Source of the DNA: Caldithrix abyssi
Lineage (GTDB): Bacteria; Calditrichota; Calditrichia; Calditrichales; Calditrichaceae
Assembly: GCA_011369465.1 (NCBI GenBank)
Contig: DRQG01000034.1
Span: 82,765 to 146,764 of the forward strand
Length of the DNA stretch: 64,000 nt
Direction: 5' to 3'
Positions 41,057-50,538 of this stretch are shown piece after piece. Position 1 is the stretch's first letter. Each line of letters opens with the position of its first letter. The notes under the pieces are model-generated. The model ran no database searches and was not told where the DNA came from. It worked only from the letters and a program-made list of their open reading frames with translations. A program made the position numbers and the translations under genes.

Positions 41057-41671
41057 TCATTCCAGAAACTGCGGGATGGTGTTCAGATTGGGGCTGAGCC
41101 CCTGATCCGCATTAAGTTTTTTAAGCTCTTCCTGTTTCTTTTCAAATTGATTGTTCAGATAGCGTATATTTCGTACGAAATAATCAATTTGCGCCTGATT
41201 GTTGGCGTTTATGGTACTGTTACGGGCCAGCCTCCGGGTAAAGGCCATCGCCTGCCCCATGAGCTTTTTTTGCTCGGTAAGAAGATTTATAATGGCTTTT
41301 TTTTCATCCAGTTGCTGCTCATAACTCTGTTTAAGGGAATTGGTACTGGATTGATCCTGCTTTATTTGAGCCTGCAATTGACTGATCCGGTCGTTCAGTT
41401 CCCCTCGTTCATTTTGAAACTGTAATTGAGCATAGCCGTATATCCCTATCGCACCGAAGATGGCTCCGATTATGAAAAAAATAACGGGCAATACGATATG
41501 GCGGTGTTCTTTATACCAGAGTTTGCGCAATGCCGCTTTGCTGACATGGCTGGATTCACCACCGCTGAGGTAAAGATTCTCGAGCAGCGAAATATCCAGG
41601 TTTTTTTTGCAGTGCGGACAAACGCTTGTTTCTTTTGTAATCGGATTGGAACAATACGGACAATATTCCAT
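41057..41671 (-). CDS. Zinc-ribbon protein with one membrane segment and coiled coil
   Basis: A 204-residue protein. Residues 4-20 hold a double CxxC zinc ribbon (YCPYC and VCPHC). One membrane segment follows (about 60-82, VIFFIIGAIFGAIGIYGYA), then a long charged coiled coil (about 85-190). The topology suggests a cytoplasmic zinc ribbon and an extracytoplasmic coiled coil. No family can be named. It may be a scaffold or sensor in the membrane. Confidence 0.75.
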   Translation of the reverse strand: MEYCPYCSNPITKETSVCPHCKKNLDISLLENLYLSGGESSHVSKAALRKLWYKEHRHIVLPVIFFIIGAIFGAIGIYGYAQLQFQNERGELNDRISQLQAQIKQDQSSTNSLKQSYEQQLDEKKAIINLLTEQKKLMGQAMAFTRRLARNSTINANNQAQIDYFVRNIRYLNNQFEKKQEELKKLNADQGLSPNLNTIPQFLE

Positions 41672-41725
41672 AAAAGGCCCTTCAAACTTGAGTTGGTAAA
41701 AATATAATTTAGTCGAAAAGGATCA

Positions 41726-41744
41726 TAAATTCCATAGGAATTTA
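41726..41744 (-). terminator. Weak hairpin after the tricorn gene
   Basis: TAAATTCC (41726-41733) pairs with GGAATTTA (41737-41744) around ATA, just past the stop of the minus-strand tricorn gene. The following minus-strand bases include CCTTTT but no long T-run, so it may only be a weak terminator or an RNA end. Confidence 0.3.
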
Positions 41745-41749
41745 GTCCT

Positions 41750-44700
41750 TTACTCCGGTCGTTTCACCCGTATCGGATCCGCAGGCTGCGGAAGGATATT
41801 TACTTCCTTCTCCTTTAATAGTTCCAGCGCTATTTGTACGGCTTTTTCCAATTGGGGATCATGCCCTTCGATAACCGATTTGGGGTCTTGTTCAACTTCC
41901 ACATCCGGCGCAACGCCTTTATTTTCCACATCCCATTGTCCCTGTAAATTATAAAAACCGCCACGGGGGGCTGTGATAGAGCCGCCGTCTATAAGAGCGG
42001 GCACATCCCAGATGCCCACCAGGCCGCCCCAGGTGCGTTTACCCACCAGCGGGCCGATTTTCCGTTGCCTGAACATATAGGGCATCATATCGCCTCCGGA
42101 GCCGGCCATCTCATTGATAATCATTACTTTGGGGCCGTAAAGAGCGGCGTTGGGCGCCCGGAAGGGCTTGCGTTCGCCGATGGGGTTATTGAAATATCCG
42201 GCCAGCTTTCGTGACATCAGATCGATAATGTAATCGGCGATGTAGCCGCCCGTATTGAACCGCTCATCGATGACCGCTCCTTTCTTATCCATCTGAGCGA
42301 AATAGTAGCGGTTAAAACTCTTGTAGCCGCCCACCGATGTGTTGGGCAGCCAGACATAAGCCAGTTTGCCGCCGGACATCCGATCCACCTTGCGGCGGTT
42401 TTCTTCCACCCAATGGCGGCGGCGTAAAGCCGTTTCATCCCGGACGGGTACGACCGTAACTTCCCTTGCGCCTTTAAGCGTAGGTTTGCTGTTGACGGTT
42501 ATCCGTGTCTGCCTACCCGCCGTCTGATCGAACAGGCTGTATAGATTCATCGTATCGGTCAATTCTGTTCCGTTAACGGCCAGCAGGTAATCGCCTTCCC
42601 GCACATCAATACCGGGGCTGCTCAACGGGGCGCGCAGTTCCGGATTCCAGTTTTCGCCCGTGTATATTTTTTTGATGCGGAAGCGCCCGTCGGCGATTTC
42701 AAAATCTGCGCCTAACAGGCCCACCGGCACTCTCTTCACATCGGGGTAATCACCGCCGCGCACAAAAGAATGCCCCACAGAGGTTTCCCCGCTGAATATA
42801 TCCAGCACATAGGTCAGATCGTCGCGGTGCCGTACATAATCCACCCAGGGTGCATAAGTTTTATAGGCCCAATCCAAATCCAGCCCGTGTACGTTATCCA
42901 CATAAAAATAATCCCGCTGGTAACGCCAGGCTTCGCGGAATATTTGTTTCCATTCGGCCGGCGGATTTAATTTCATCTGCATCTCCGCGGTTTTTATTGT
43001 GCCCTCGCCGGGTTTCACTTCGCCGTTGGCGCCGGCAATGGCCCATTGCTTATCCTTTGTGGCATAAAGCAATTTTTCCCCATCAAAGGAAACCGTATAA
43101 TCTGTTACCCCGTCCGCCACTTTTTTGGCTTCGCGATCTTTCAACACATAACGATTCAGACGTAGGCCCTGTTGGTTGGGTACATTTTCCAGATAAAACA
43201 GCGTGCCTTCTTTGCCCGCTTCCAAATTACTGTAATCCCGCTGCGGTACGTTTAGGGCCAAAATACGCTGGTCGATACCATCAAAATCAATGCGCACTGT
43301 TATTTCGTTTTTGTCTCCGGAGTCCTTTTGATCTTCATCTTCTTTACCGTTTTCTTCTTTTGCTTCTTCATCGTCGCTTTCGGGCAGCAAGGGCGAAGGC
43401 TCATCCGCAGAAAGAACAACCAAATAAATTTCCCTGCGCACGGGGCGCTCCAGCGAGCTTAAATCCAGCCAGCCCACATTCAAACCGTAATCGGTACTGG
43501 ACAGGAAATACAGATACTTCCCCCCGGCGTCCCAGGCCGGCGACTTGCAATCGGACAAACCGTCGGTTAACTGATAGGATTTCTTTTTATCGAGCGAATA
43601 CAGAAAGATGGCGTTAAACTGGTTATCCAGCTGGCGGGTATAGGCGATCCATTTGGAATCGGGCGACCATTCCGGGTATAGCGTGCGCTCCGGATTGGCG
43701 TATCCTTCGTTATCGATGTAGGTTTGTTCGCCTGTTTCGACATCCAGCAGCCACAGGTTACGATCGTTATCCGTAAAGCTGATGTATTTGGAATCCGGCG
43801 ACCAGGCCGGGGTATAATAAAACGTGGGTTTTTTCAGCTCGATGTTGCGCTTGTTTTGTCCGTACTGATCGGCAATAACCAGATGATACTCACCGCCCTC
43901 ATCGGAAAACCAGCTTACATATTTACCATCGGGCGACCAGGCCGGACGACGTTCGGCCGAGCCGGAACTTTGGGTGAGATTTCGTACATCGCCCTTTTTT
44001 TCCGGAACGGTAAAGATTTCCCCGCGCGCTTCAAAAACGGCCCGCTTCCCATGGGGCGACAGGGCAAACGTGGTGATGTATTTTTCCACTTTTTCCCAGT
44101 GGGTGCGGCTCCACGGGAAATCGCCTTCTACCGTAACCGATATTTTTTCCGGAGTGCCGGTCTGCGGATCGAGTGTGTACAGATAGCCCCCGTTTTCGAA
44201 GATAAGTCGATCGGCGCCGGATTCCAGATTTTTACAGTCAAACTCCTTAAAAAAGGTTACCTGCTTTAATTGGGAAGTCCGGGTATCATAAGCCCAGATG
44301 TTCATGGCGTAATCGCGATCACTCAAAAAATAAATTGTGTTGCCCAGCCAAACCGGATTCTTATCATTCGTTCCGTCCCAGGGCAGTTTTTTGGTTTCAT
44401 AGGTCTGCACATTAAAAATGCGGATGGGATTGTTCTGCCCGCCGCGGTAGTTGCGCCATTCGCTCTCCCAGGGCGCAATTTTTTGATAGACAATTTTTTG
44501 CCCGTCGGGTGAATACTTGCCTTCCATAGCGCGGGGCAGAGGAATTGGCCGGGGCATTTTTTCATCCGGAGCGATGGTCCAGAATTTGAAAATGAGGGAA
44601 AGCGGCGCGCTGCCCCTGTTGGAAGCAAAGACGATGCGTTTGCCGTCCGGGCTCCATCCGCGTACTAAATCCGTTCCCGGATGCCAGGTCAAACGCTGTG

Positions 44701-44998
44701 GCTGTCCGCCTTCTACCGAAACCAGATACACATCCGTATTGCCGTCATATTCTCCGGTGAAGGCAATTAATTTACCGTCCGGTGAAAAATGGGGATGGCT
44801 TTCGGTACCGGGATAAGACGTTAAACGGCGTACATTTTCCCCATTCCGGTCGGCCAGCCAGATATCGTTGGCATAAACAAAGGCGATATGATCTTTGCTG
44901 ATATCCGGATTGCGCAGTAAACGAGTCTCCCCGGCTGTGAGTTGTAAAGCTGCAAAAAGAACGGTTGTAAACAGGATTAAAGAAAATCGGGTAAGCAT
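41750..44998 (-). CDS. Tricorn protease homologue (S41 peptidase, exported)
   Basis: A 1082-residue exported tricorn-type protease. A signal peptide (1-22, ending LTAG) is followed by two beta-propellers with many SPDGK/WSPDSK repeats (about 25-500), an acidic low-complexity insert (about 540-570), a helical core, a PDZ domain (about 770-850; SPGIDVREGDYLLAVNG), and the C-terminal S41 catalytic domain with the nucleophile Ser967 in NEMAGSGGDMMPY and the oxyanion/His partner in RFNTGGYI. It would degrade peptides in the periplasm. It is alone between the zinc-ribbon gene and a sulfatase. Confidence 0.93.
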   Translation of the reverse strand: MLTRFSLILFTTVLFAALQLTAGETRLLRNPDISKDHIAFVYANDIWLADRNGENVRRLTSYPGTESHPHFSPDGKLIAFTGEYDGNTDVYLVSVEGGQPQRLTWHPGTDLVRGWSPDGKRIVFASNRGSAPLSLIFKFWTIAPDEKMPRPIPLPRAMEGKYSPDGQKIVYQKIAPWESEWRNYRGGQNNPIRIFNVQTYETKKLPWDGTNDKNPVWLGNTIYFLSDRDYAMNIWAYDTRTSQLKQVTFFKEFDCKNLESGADRLIFENGGYLYTLDPQTGTPEKISVTVEGDFPWSRTHWEKVEKYITTFALSPHGKRAVFEARGEIFTVPEKKGDVRNLTQSSGSAERRPAWSPDGKYVSWFSDEGGEYHLVIADQYGQNKRNIELKKPTFYYTPAWSPDSKYISFTDNDRNLWLLDVETGEQTYIDNEGYANPERTLYPEWSPDSKWIAYTRQLDNQFNAIFLYSLDKKKSYQLTDGLSDCKSPAWDAGGKYLYFLSSTDYGLNVGWLDLSSLERPVRREIYLVVLSADEPSPLLPESDDEEAKEENGKEDEDQKDSGDKNEITVRIDFDGIDQRILALNVPQRDYSNLEAGKEGTLFYLENVPNQQGLRLNRYVLKDREAKKVADGVTDYTVSFDGEKLLYATKDKQWAIAGANGEVKPGEGTIKTAEMQMKLNPPAEWKQIFREAWRYQRDYFYVDNVHGLDLDWAYKTYAPWVDYVRHRDDLTYVLDIFSGETSVGHSFVRGGDYPDVKRVPVGLLGADFEIADGRFRIKKIYTGENWNPELRAPLSSPGIDVREGDYLLAVNGTELTDTMNLYSLFDQTAGRQTRITVNSKPTLKGAREVTVVPVRDETALRRRHWVEENRRKVDRMSGGKLAYVWLPNTSVGGYKSFNRYYFAQMDKKGAVIDERFNTGGYIADYIIDLMSRKLAGYFNNPIGERKPFRAPNAALYGPKVMIINEMAGSGGDMMPYMFRQRKIGPLVGKRTWGGLVGIWDVPALIDGGSITAPRGGFYNLQGQWDVENKGVAPDVEVEQDPKSVIEGHDPQLEKAVQIALELLKEKEVNILPQPADPIRVKRPE

Positions 44999-45113
44999 AG
45001 TAACCTCTCCCCTCTATGTTATCTGGTCCTTAAATATTGTGGAAAAGAATATAGGAAGGAAGAAAAACAAAAGAAACAAATAAATGAGGATCGACAGCAA
45101 CTTAACTAAAAAT

Positions 45114-45159
45114 GGCGGAAGGCCGACCAGCACAAACACCTGATGGCCTGCGATCCGCC
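45114..45159 (-). terminator. Probable terminator of the first sulfatase gene
   Basis: GGCGGA (45114-45119) pairs with TCCGCC (45154-45159) and GGCC (45121-45124) with GGCC (45145-45148). On the minus strand the stem is followed by ATTTTTAG. It lies just past the stop at 45172. Confidence 0.45.
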
Positions 45160-45171
45160 GTTTATGTATTC

Positions 45172-46761
45172 TTAATCTTGTGCCGGAATGGCCTTGCGCC
45201 AGCCCGCTTTAAGCTGCCCGGCAAGCGTTTGTACATACCCGGCATATTGCGGATTATCAACAATGTTTTCGTTTTCCTGCGGATCGGTTTCATGGTCGTA
45301 CAATTCTTTTGCGGCTAATTCTTTGGTCTCCCAGTTGATCCATTCCACGTAGCGAAAGCGGTCGGTGCGAATGGAATATCCCATATATTCAATGCCGTCC
45401 GGAGCTATCCAGACGCCTTCACGCAAAAACTGACTGAAAACGGCTTTCTTCCAGGGGCGGTCCGGGTTATCCAGAAGCGGTACAAAGCTGGTTCCCTGTA
45501 AATCGGAAGGCAGCGGAAGACCGGCCAACTCACACAAAGACGGATAGATATCCACAAATTCGACCAGGGCAGCACTTTTCTTTCCTGTATTCTTCATATC
45601 CGGTGTTGAAATTATTAACGGGACACGTGTATCGATTTCGTAATTGGTCATTTTACACCAGCTGTTGTGTTCTCCCAGTTTCCAACCGTGATCGCCCCAG
45701 AGAATAACGATTGTGTTATCGCGTAAACCCATTTTTTCCATCGAGTCCATAAGTCGGCCGATTTGCGCATCCACATAGCTTACCGAGGCAAAATAGCCAT
45801 GCCGCAACAGACGTGCCTGTTCTTCCGTCAAACTGCCATAGGCAGGATGTTTGGCCTGTTTAAAATCGGTGTAACTTCTTAACTCACGTAAATTATTAAT
45901 GGCCATCAAAGGGGCATTTTTCGGTATAAATTGATTATCTGCCAATGGTATCTTGTTCCGGTCGTACATATCCCAATATTTTTTGGGCACATTGAACGGC
46001 AGGTGCGGGCGATAATAACCGATAGCAAAAAAGAAAGGCTTTTCACCTTCTTTTAATTCTTTTAACTTTTGAATTGCCGCATCGGTCTGCGCGCCGTCAA
46101 AATAGGCATTGTCGGGTACATCGGGTCCTTCTGTTGCGTATTGTTTGATATACCACTTGCCAAAGCGGTCGATGTATCGTTTTTCTTTACCCGCTTTAAG
46201 GATTGCCTCTTTTCTCTTTTCGATTTCTTCGAGAATTTTCTCGTCGCGATATACCGCATCGGGATCAAAGGGATAATCATCAAGATACATTTTCGGCTCG
46301 CTCCAGGATAGTGTATCGGGTATATTGTTGTGATATATTTTTCCGATAGCTACGCTTTCATAGCCGTTTTGTTTGAAGTACTGCGGAAGTGTTACAATAT
46401 CGGGAACATTGTCTCGAAAATCGGTGCGTAAATCCCAAACCCTTATCGAATCCGGGCGCATTCCGGTAAGCAGGCTGGCGCGGGACGGATTACAGACAGC
46501 GGACTGGCAGTAAGCGCGGGTAAATACCATTCCCTCGCCGGCCAGTTTATCGATATTAGGGCTTTTGATCGCTGTGCTGCCGTAACATCCCAGCTCGGGA
46601 CGTAAATCATCCACAGCTATAAATAGTATATTGGGTTTATTATTTTGCGAAGAAGAAGAATTACAGCCGGATAACAGGAGAAGCAGTAAAGTTAAGCTAC
46701 TGACAGTTAGGATAGTAATGCTAAAACTCACTTTTAATGAAAACAAGACACGATTTTTCAT
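45172..46761 (-). CDS. Sulfatase, iduronate-2-sulfatase-like lipoprotein
   Basis: A 529-residue type I sulfatase with a lipobox (LSGC, Cys33). The catalytic-site motif is CNPSR (Cys90), to be converted to formylglycine by an anaerobic or aerobic maturase. Asp51-Asp52 (AVDDLRPELG) bind the metal, and LWGDHGWKLGEH supplies further ligands. These enzymes remove sulfate esters from carbohydrates such as glycosaminoglycans or algal polysaccharides. It is unlinked to its maturase. A second sulfatase at 52115 is more distant in sequence. Confidence 0.9.
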   Translation of the reverse strand: MKNRVLFSLKVSFSITILTVSSLTLLLLLLSGCNSSSSQNNKPNILFIAVDDLRPELGCYGSTAIKSPNIDKLAGEGMVFTRAYCQSAVCNPSRASLLTGMRPDSIRVWDLRTDFRDNVPDIVTLPQYFKQNGYESVAIGKIYHNNIPDTLSWSEPKMYLDDYPFDPDAVYRDEKILEEIEKRKEAILKAGKEKRYIDRFGKWYIKQYATEGPDVPDNAYFDGAQTDAAIQKLKELKEGEKPFFFAIGYYRPHLPFNVPKKYWDMYDRNKIPLADNQFIPKNAPLMAINNLRELRSYTDFKQAKHPAYGSLTEEQARLLRHGYFASVSYVDAQIGRLMDSMEKMGLRDNTIVILWGDHGWKLGEHNSWCKMTNYEIDTRVPLIISTPDMKNTGKKSAALVEFVDIYPSLCELAGLPLPSDLQGTSFVPLLDNPDRPWKKAVFSQFLREGVWIAPDGIEYMGYSIRTDRFRYVEWINWETKELAAKELYDHETDPQENENIVDNPQYAGYVQTLAGQLKAGWRKAIPAQD

Positions 46762-46980
46762 TTTTCACTCCTTCGAGCTTTTTTAAACCATGATGATAAA
46801 ATTTACTCAAAACGAAGATTTTTGACTTCAACAAATTTTATATGATCCTCCATCTACGGAAAATCAAATAACAGTAATACAATCTGCTCTTCCTTCTATC
46901 GATATGCAGGGGCCCTGGGGTCATGAATATAGGACAGCTCCTGTTCTATTCAAGCAGGTTTTTATTTTTGAAAAATACCC
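46762..46980. other. Intergenic, nothing recognised
   Basis: About 220 bases between the sulfatase start and the esterase fragment. It has no credible frame or RNA signature. The bases just after 46761 would hold the sulfatase promoter. Confidence 0.35.
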
Positions 46981-47220
46981 TCACCTCTCGTACCATTTCG
47001 ATATCATGGTTCTGACGAACGAAATACCGTTCGAATACCCGTGAATATTGCCCTTTGTACCGGGTGCGCCGTGCCCTGTGCCGATCACTTTATATAGAAT
47101 AACCTCCGTATTATGCAAACCATCGGCATAGATGTAACGGATAAGCATACTGCTGTCAGCGGGATCGCTATTCGAATAAGCGTCAACTGCGGGGATCGTA
47201 TCCGTTTGATCCGACATCAT
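46981..47220 (-). pseudogene. Remnant of a poly(hydroxybutyrate) depolymerase-like esterase, C-terminal part
   Basis: A 79-residue frame whose ending VILYKVIGTGHGAPGTKG resembles the catalytic-His region of LpqC/PHB-depolymerase-type esterases (pattern: Glu-Val-x-Leu-Tyr, then Gly-x-Gly-His). The nucleophile and fold core are absent; a TGA directly precedes the first ATG in frame, and no upstream homologous coding was found. It is best seen as a decayed gene tail, although expression of a short protein cannot be excluded. Confidence 0.4.
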
Positions 47221-47377
47221 TCATCTTTAGTTTTATTTACCTTCTCCAACATAAACAAACATACAAAAACTACTTTCCTAATAAAATGAAAAAAAATATT
47301 ACATGGATGATGGCTATCCATAGGAATATTTATTTTATTATTTGGTTATATCTATCAAATTCATTGAGAAAGGAACT

Positions 47378-47893
47378 ATGATGTACCAGATATTATTGTT
47401 ACTGTTTTTCTTTATACCCGTCGGTCTGGCCCTGGCCGGTGACTATCTTAACCCGGGCGACCCGGCACCGGATTTTGAACTGATGGACGGTAACGGAACA
47501 GTCCATAAACTTTCGGACTACCGCGGTAAAACCGTGGTACTGTATTTTTACCCCAAAGACGACACTCCGGGCTGCACCGCCGAGGCCTGTAATCTGCGCG
47601 ATAATTATCAGACCTTGTTGGATAAAGGATTGGTTGTGTTAGGCGTTAGTTTTGACGACACCAGCTCCCACAAGGCTTTTGCCGATAAGTACGATCTGCC
47701 CTTCCCTTTACTGGCCGATACGGAAAAAGAAGTGGCCGATAAATACGGCGCCAAAGGGGCAATTACCGGTCTGTTTGTGGCCAAACGGATAACGTACATT
47801 ATCGGACCCGATGGGAAAATATTACATCGTATCGACGATGTGGATACCAAAAATCATGCGGAACAGATTTTACGGCTCCTGAAAAAGAAATGA
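47378..47893 (+). CDS. Exported BCP/PrxQ-type peroxiredoxin
   Basis: A 171-residue thiol peroxidase with a signal peptide (MMYQILLLLFFFIPVGLALAG in part). The redox centre is in the CxxxxC arrangement of the BCP family: DDTPGCTAEACNLRD gives the peroxidatic and resolving Cys. FALLADTEKEVADKYG-like elements (LLADTEKEV, YIIGPDGKI) complete the family. Start at the ATG at 47378 after AAAGGA; a TTG 36 bases earlier is less likely. It would detoxify peroxides in the periplasm or at the membrane. Confidence 0.92.
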   Translation: MMYQILLLLFFFIPVGLALAGDYLNPGDPAPDFELMDGNGTVHKLSDYRGKTVVLYFYPKDDTPGCTAEACNLRDNYQTLLDKGLVVLGVSFDDTSSHKAFADKYDLPFPLLADTEKEVADKYGAKGAITGLFVAKRITYIIGPDGKILHRIDDVDTKNHAEQILRLLKKK

Positions 47894-48165
47894 ACGGAGT
47901 ATTGGAGTAGTGGAATAATGGAGTGATGTAAATAAAAAATCCATGATAACAAAAACCGTTTTCAACATAACAACACTCCATTACTCCAACACTTCATCAC
48001 TCCAATATCCCAGTAATTCAACAATTCAGCAATTCAATAATTTCCCTGCCTTTCTTTTTTATATATTTTGCTTTGCACTCTCCTGCATAGTACATTGAAT
48101 AAAAACAATCCAACGACTGTATCATTTTTAAAACTCGTGATTAACATTTTAAAGGAGGTAGCTCA
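47894..48165. repeat. Degenerate short-word repeat with inverted arms
   Basis: GGAGTATTGGAGTAGTGGAATAATGGAGTGATG-like words (47897-47931, in part) are mirrored about 40 bases later by CACTCCATTACTCCAACACTTCATCACTCC-type words (47971-48009, in part), giving a long imperfect hairpin. Then come words of the type CAACAATTCAGCAATTC. The same vocabulary occurs at 54905-55272 and 63630-64000. No coding. Confidence 0.6.
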
Positions 48166-49158
48166 ATGGCTCAACAAAATCAACCGTTTGATCTGGAGAA
48201 TCTGCGCCCGCCCAACATTTCCAGCCGTACGGTTAAACTGGGTGTGGTTTTGGTTCTCTTGTTCATTTTTTTCTACACCAGCTGGTTTACCGTAAGTCCG
48301 GAAGAAGTGGGTGTTGTTCTGCGCTTCGGCAAATATACGCGAACAGTGAATCCCGGTTTAAATTTCCAACTGCCTTTCGGAATTGAAAAGGTGTACAAGG
48401 TGCCGGTTGAACGCCAGCTCAAGCAGGAATTCGGTTTTCGTACCGCCCGGGCCGGCATACGTACCCAGTATTCATCGGGACGTTTTCAGGAAGAATCCCT
48501 GATGCTCACCGGTGACCTGAACGCTGCCGAAGTGGAATGGATCGTCCAGTACCGCATCAGTGATCCCTATAAATTCCTGTTTAAAGTGCGCAATGCTCAG
48601 CAGACCTTCCGTGATATTAACGAGGCCGTCATGCGGGAAATCGTTGGCGACCGCACGGTGAACGAAGTCCTTACCGTAGGCCGACAGGAAATTGCCGACG
48701 CCGTAGCCGTAAAAGTGCAGCAATTATGCGATAATTATGATACGGGAATCAAAGTGGATCAGGTGGTCTTACAGGATGTGAATCCGCCGGATGAGGTAAA
48801 ACCCTCTTTCAATGAGGTTAACGAAGCGCAGCAGGAAAAGGAAAAATTAATCAACCAGGCACAGTCCGAATATAACCGGGTTGTTCCCAAAGCCAAAGGC
48901 GAGGCCGATCGTAAAATTGAAGAGGCCCGGGGTTATGCTCTGGAACGCGTCAACCAGGCCAAAGGTGACGCTGCCCGCTTTACCTCTCAGTTCAACGAAT
49001 ATATGAAAGCGCCCGAAGTAACCCGCCAGAGACTTTATCTGGAAACATTAAATGAGGTTCTATCTAAAGTGGGTAAAAAGCTGATTACCGATGACAAAGC
49101 TTCCGGCATTCTCCCTCTTTTTAATTATAATCAGGGAGGACTGAAAAATGAAAAATAG
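48166..49158 (+). CDS. hflK: HflK, subunit of the HflKC membrane complex
   Basis: A 330-residue stomatin/prohibitin-family protein. One N-terminal membrane segment (about 25-42) is followed by the SPHF/PHB domain (EEVGVVLRFGKYTRTVNPGLNFQLP in part; LTGDLNAAEVEWIVQYRISDP) and an Ala/Glu-rich coiled coil. HflK and HflC form a large cap that regulates the FtsH protease. AAAGGAGG stands upstream of the ATG at 48166. The stop overlaps hflC by 11 bases. Confidence 0.94.
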   Translation: MAQQNQPFDLENLRPPNISSRTVKLGVVLVLLFIFFYTSWFTVSPEEVGVVLRFGKYTRTVNPGLNFQLPFGIEKVYKVPVERQLKQEFGFRTARAGIRTQYSSGRFQEESLMLTGDLNAAEVEWIVQYRISDPYKFLFKVRNAQQTFRDINEAVMREIVGDRTVNEVLTVGRQEIADAVAVKVQQLCDNYDTGIKVDQVVLQDVNPPDEVKPSFNEVNEAQQEKEKLINQAQSEYNRVVPKAKGEADRKIEEARGYALERVNQAKGDAARFTSQFNEYMKAPEVTRQRLYLETLNEVLSKVGKKLITDDKASGILPLFNYNQGGLKNEK

Positions 49159-50104
49159 CAAATTATTAATCGGAGCCGTAGTTGTTGTTTTACTCATTAT
49201 TGTTTTTTCCGCTGCCTTTGTGGTGGACGAAACTCAGCAAGTGATCATCACCCGTTTCGGGAAACCACGCGGAAACCCCATTGTTAGTCCGGGCATCCAT
49301 TTCAAGTTTCCTCTTTTGGATGATGCTCATTTTTTTGAAAAACGTTTTTTGGAATGGGACGGTGACGCCAATCAGATTCCAACCGCCGATAAACGTTTTA
49401 TCTGGGTGGATACCTATGCCCGCTGGCGCATTTCCGATCCGTTGCTTTTCTTCCAGCGCGTACGTGATGAACGCGGCGCCCAGGCCCGTCTGGATGATAT
49501 TCTGGATGGCGAAACCCGTAACGCCATCGCCAACCATAAACTGGTGGAAATCGTGCGCAACACCAACCGTACCCCTTTAACCTATGGCGATAAATCCGTG
49601 CAGGAAGAAGGATTTGAAGACGTTTTTGCCAAAATCAAGATCGGTAGAGAAAAAATAACCCGCGAAATACTGACCGCCTCCAGAGAACGGGCCAAAGAAC
49701 TTGGTGTGGAATTATTGGACTTACGGTTTAAACGTATCAACTATGTGGAAGAAGTACGGCGTAAAGTTTACGAACGAATGATCACCGAGCGTAAACGGAT
49801 CGCCGATAAATTCCGTTCGGAAGGACAGGGTGAGGCTTCCAAGATTTTGGGCGATAAGGAACGCGAACTCAAGCGTATCCAGTCCGAGGCTTACCGTACG
49901 GCGCAAACCATCATCGGTAAAGCCGACGCCGAGGCCACGGCTATTTATGCCCGAGCGTACAACCGCAATGCGCAGGCCAGGGAATTTTATCGCTTTCTCA
50001 AAACGCTGGACACGTATAAAAACACCTTTTCCGAAAAGGATGTTTTGATTCTTTCCACAAAGAGTGATTTTTATAAGCTGCTGCAAAATATCAGCGGAAG
50101 ATAA
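49148..50104 (+). CDS. hflC: HflC, subunit of the HflKC membrane complex
   Basis: A 318-residue partner of HflK with one membrane segment (about 6-25) and the PHB domain: DETQQVIITRFGKP, SPGIHFKFPL and the basic RRKVYERMITERKRIADKFRSEGQGE (in part) coiled-coil motif characteristic of HflC, then AKADAEATAIYARAYN-like KADAEATAIYARA. It overlaps hflK by 11 bases and both would be made together. Confidence 0.94.
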   Translation: MKNSKLLIGAVVVVLLIIVFSAAFVVDETQQVIITRFGKPRGNPIVSPGIHFKFPLLDDAHFFEKRFLEWDGDANQIPTADKRFIWVDTYARWRISDPLLFFQRVRDERGAQARLDDILDGETRNAIANHKLVEIVRNTNRTPLTYGDKSVQEEGFEDVFAKIKIGREKITREILTASRERAKELGVELLDLRFKRINYVEEVRRKVYERMITERKRIADKFRSEGQGEASKILGDKERELKRIQSEAYRTAQTIIGKADAEATAIYARAYNRNAQAREFYRFLKTLDTYKNTFSEKDVLILSTKSDFYKLLQNISGR

Positions 50105-50116
50105 CAGAGTAAGAAA

Positions 50117-50529
50117 AAATGGACACCATCGTAGGAAAAGTGGACACCATCTCAAAGATGGTGTCCACTTTGCTTTGAAGCAGATCGAATCGCAATGCGG
50201 TATCAGTCGAACGCCTGTCAAACTACGTCGGACCAAGACGTGTCATCCTTCGACGCAGCTCAGGATGACATTAAATGCATATTCAGGATAACCAATCTAG
50301 CGTCATGGTGAGCAAGGTCGAACCAGGACGCGTCACCCTTCGACCAGGGCTCAGGGTGACGCTTGAGCAAAGTTTCTCCAACATAACTCAGAAGGCAAAG
50401 ATTTCCAACGTATCGAAGCAAGACACCTCACCCTTCAACAAAAGTTCAGGGTGACGCCTAAGCAAAGCGCTTCCGACATAACTTAGGATGGGGAGAAGTG
50501 GACACCATCTCAAAGATGGCGTCCACTTT
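50117..50529. repeat. Repeat island between two near-identical 16-bp-stem hairpins
   Basis: A perfect hairpin (AAAGTGGACACCATCT at 50137-50152 with its complement at 50156-50171, loop CAA) follows hflC, and a nearly identical hairpin with one mismatch lies at 50496-50529 before the ferritin stop. An extra half-unit ATGGACACCATCG is at 50119. Between them lie GTCATCCTTCGAC / CAGGATGAC-type palindromes (50240-50271, 50332-50360, 50429-50456). The GGACACC hairpins recall ends or insertion scars of mobile elements, but no transposase is present. Either hairpin could also end transcription of its neighbour. Confidence 0.75.
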
Positions 50530-50538
50530 AAGAAAGAC

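Noticed and set aside
42850..43617. Long antisense open frame (255 codons) inside the tricorn gene
   Set aside because: It lies fully opposite a strongly supported tricorn protease, has no ribosome site and an unnatural Arg/Pro-rich composition.
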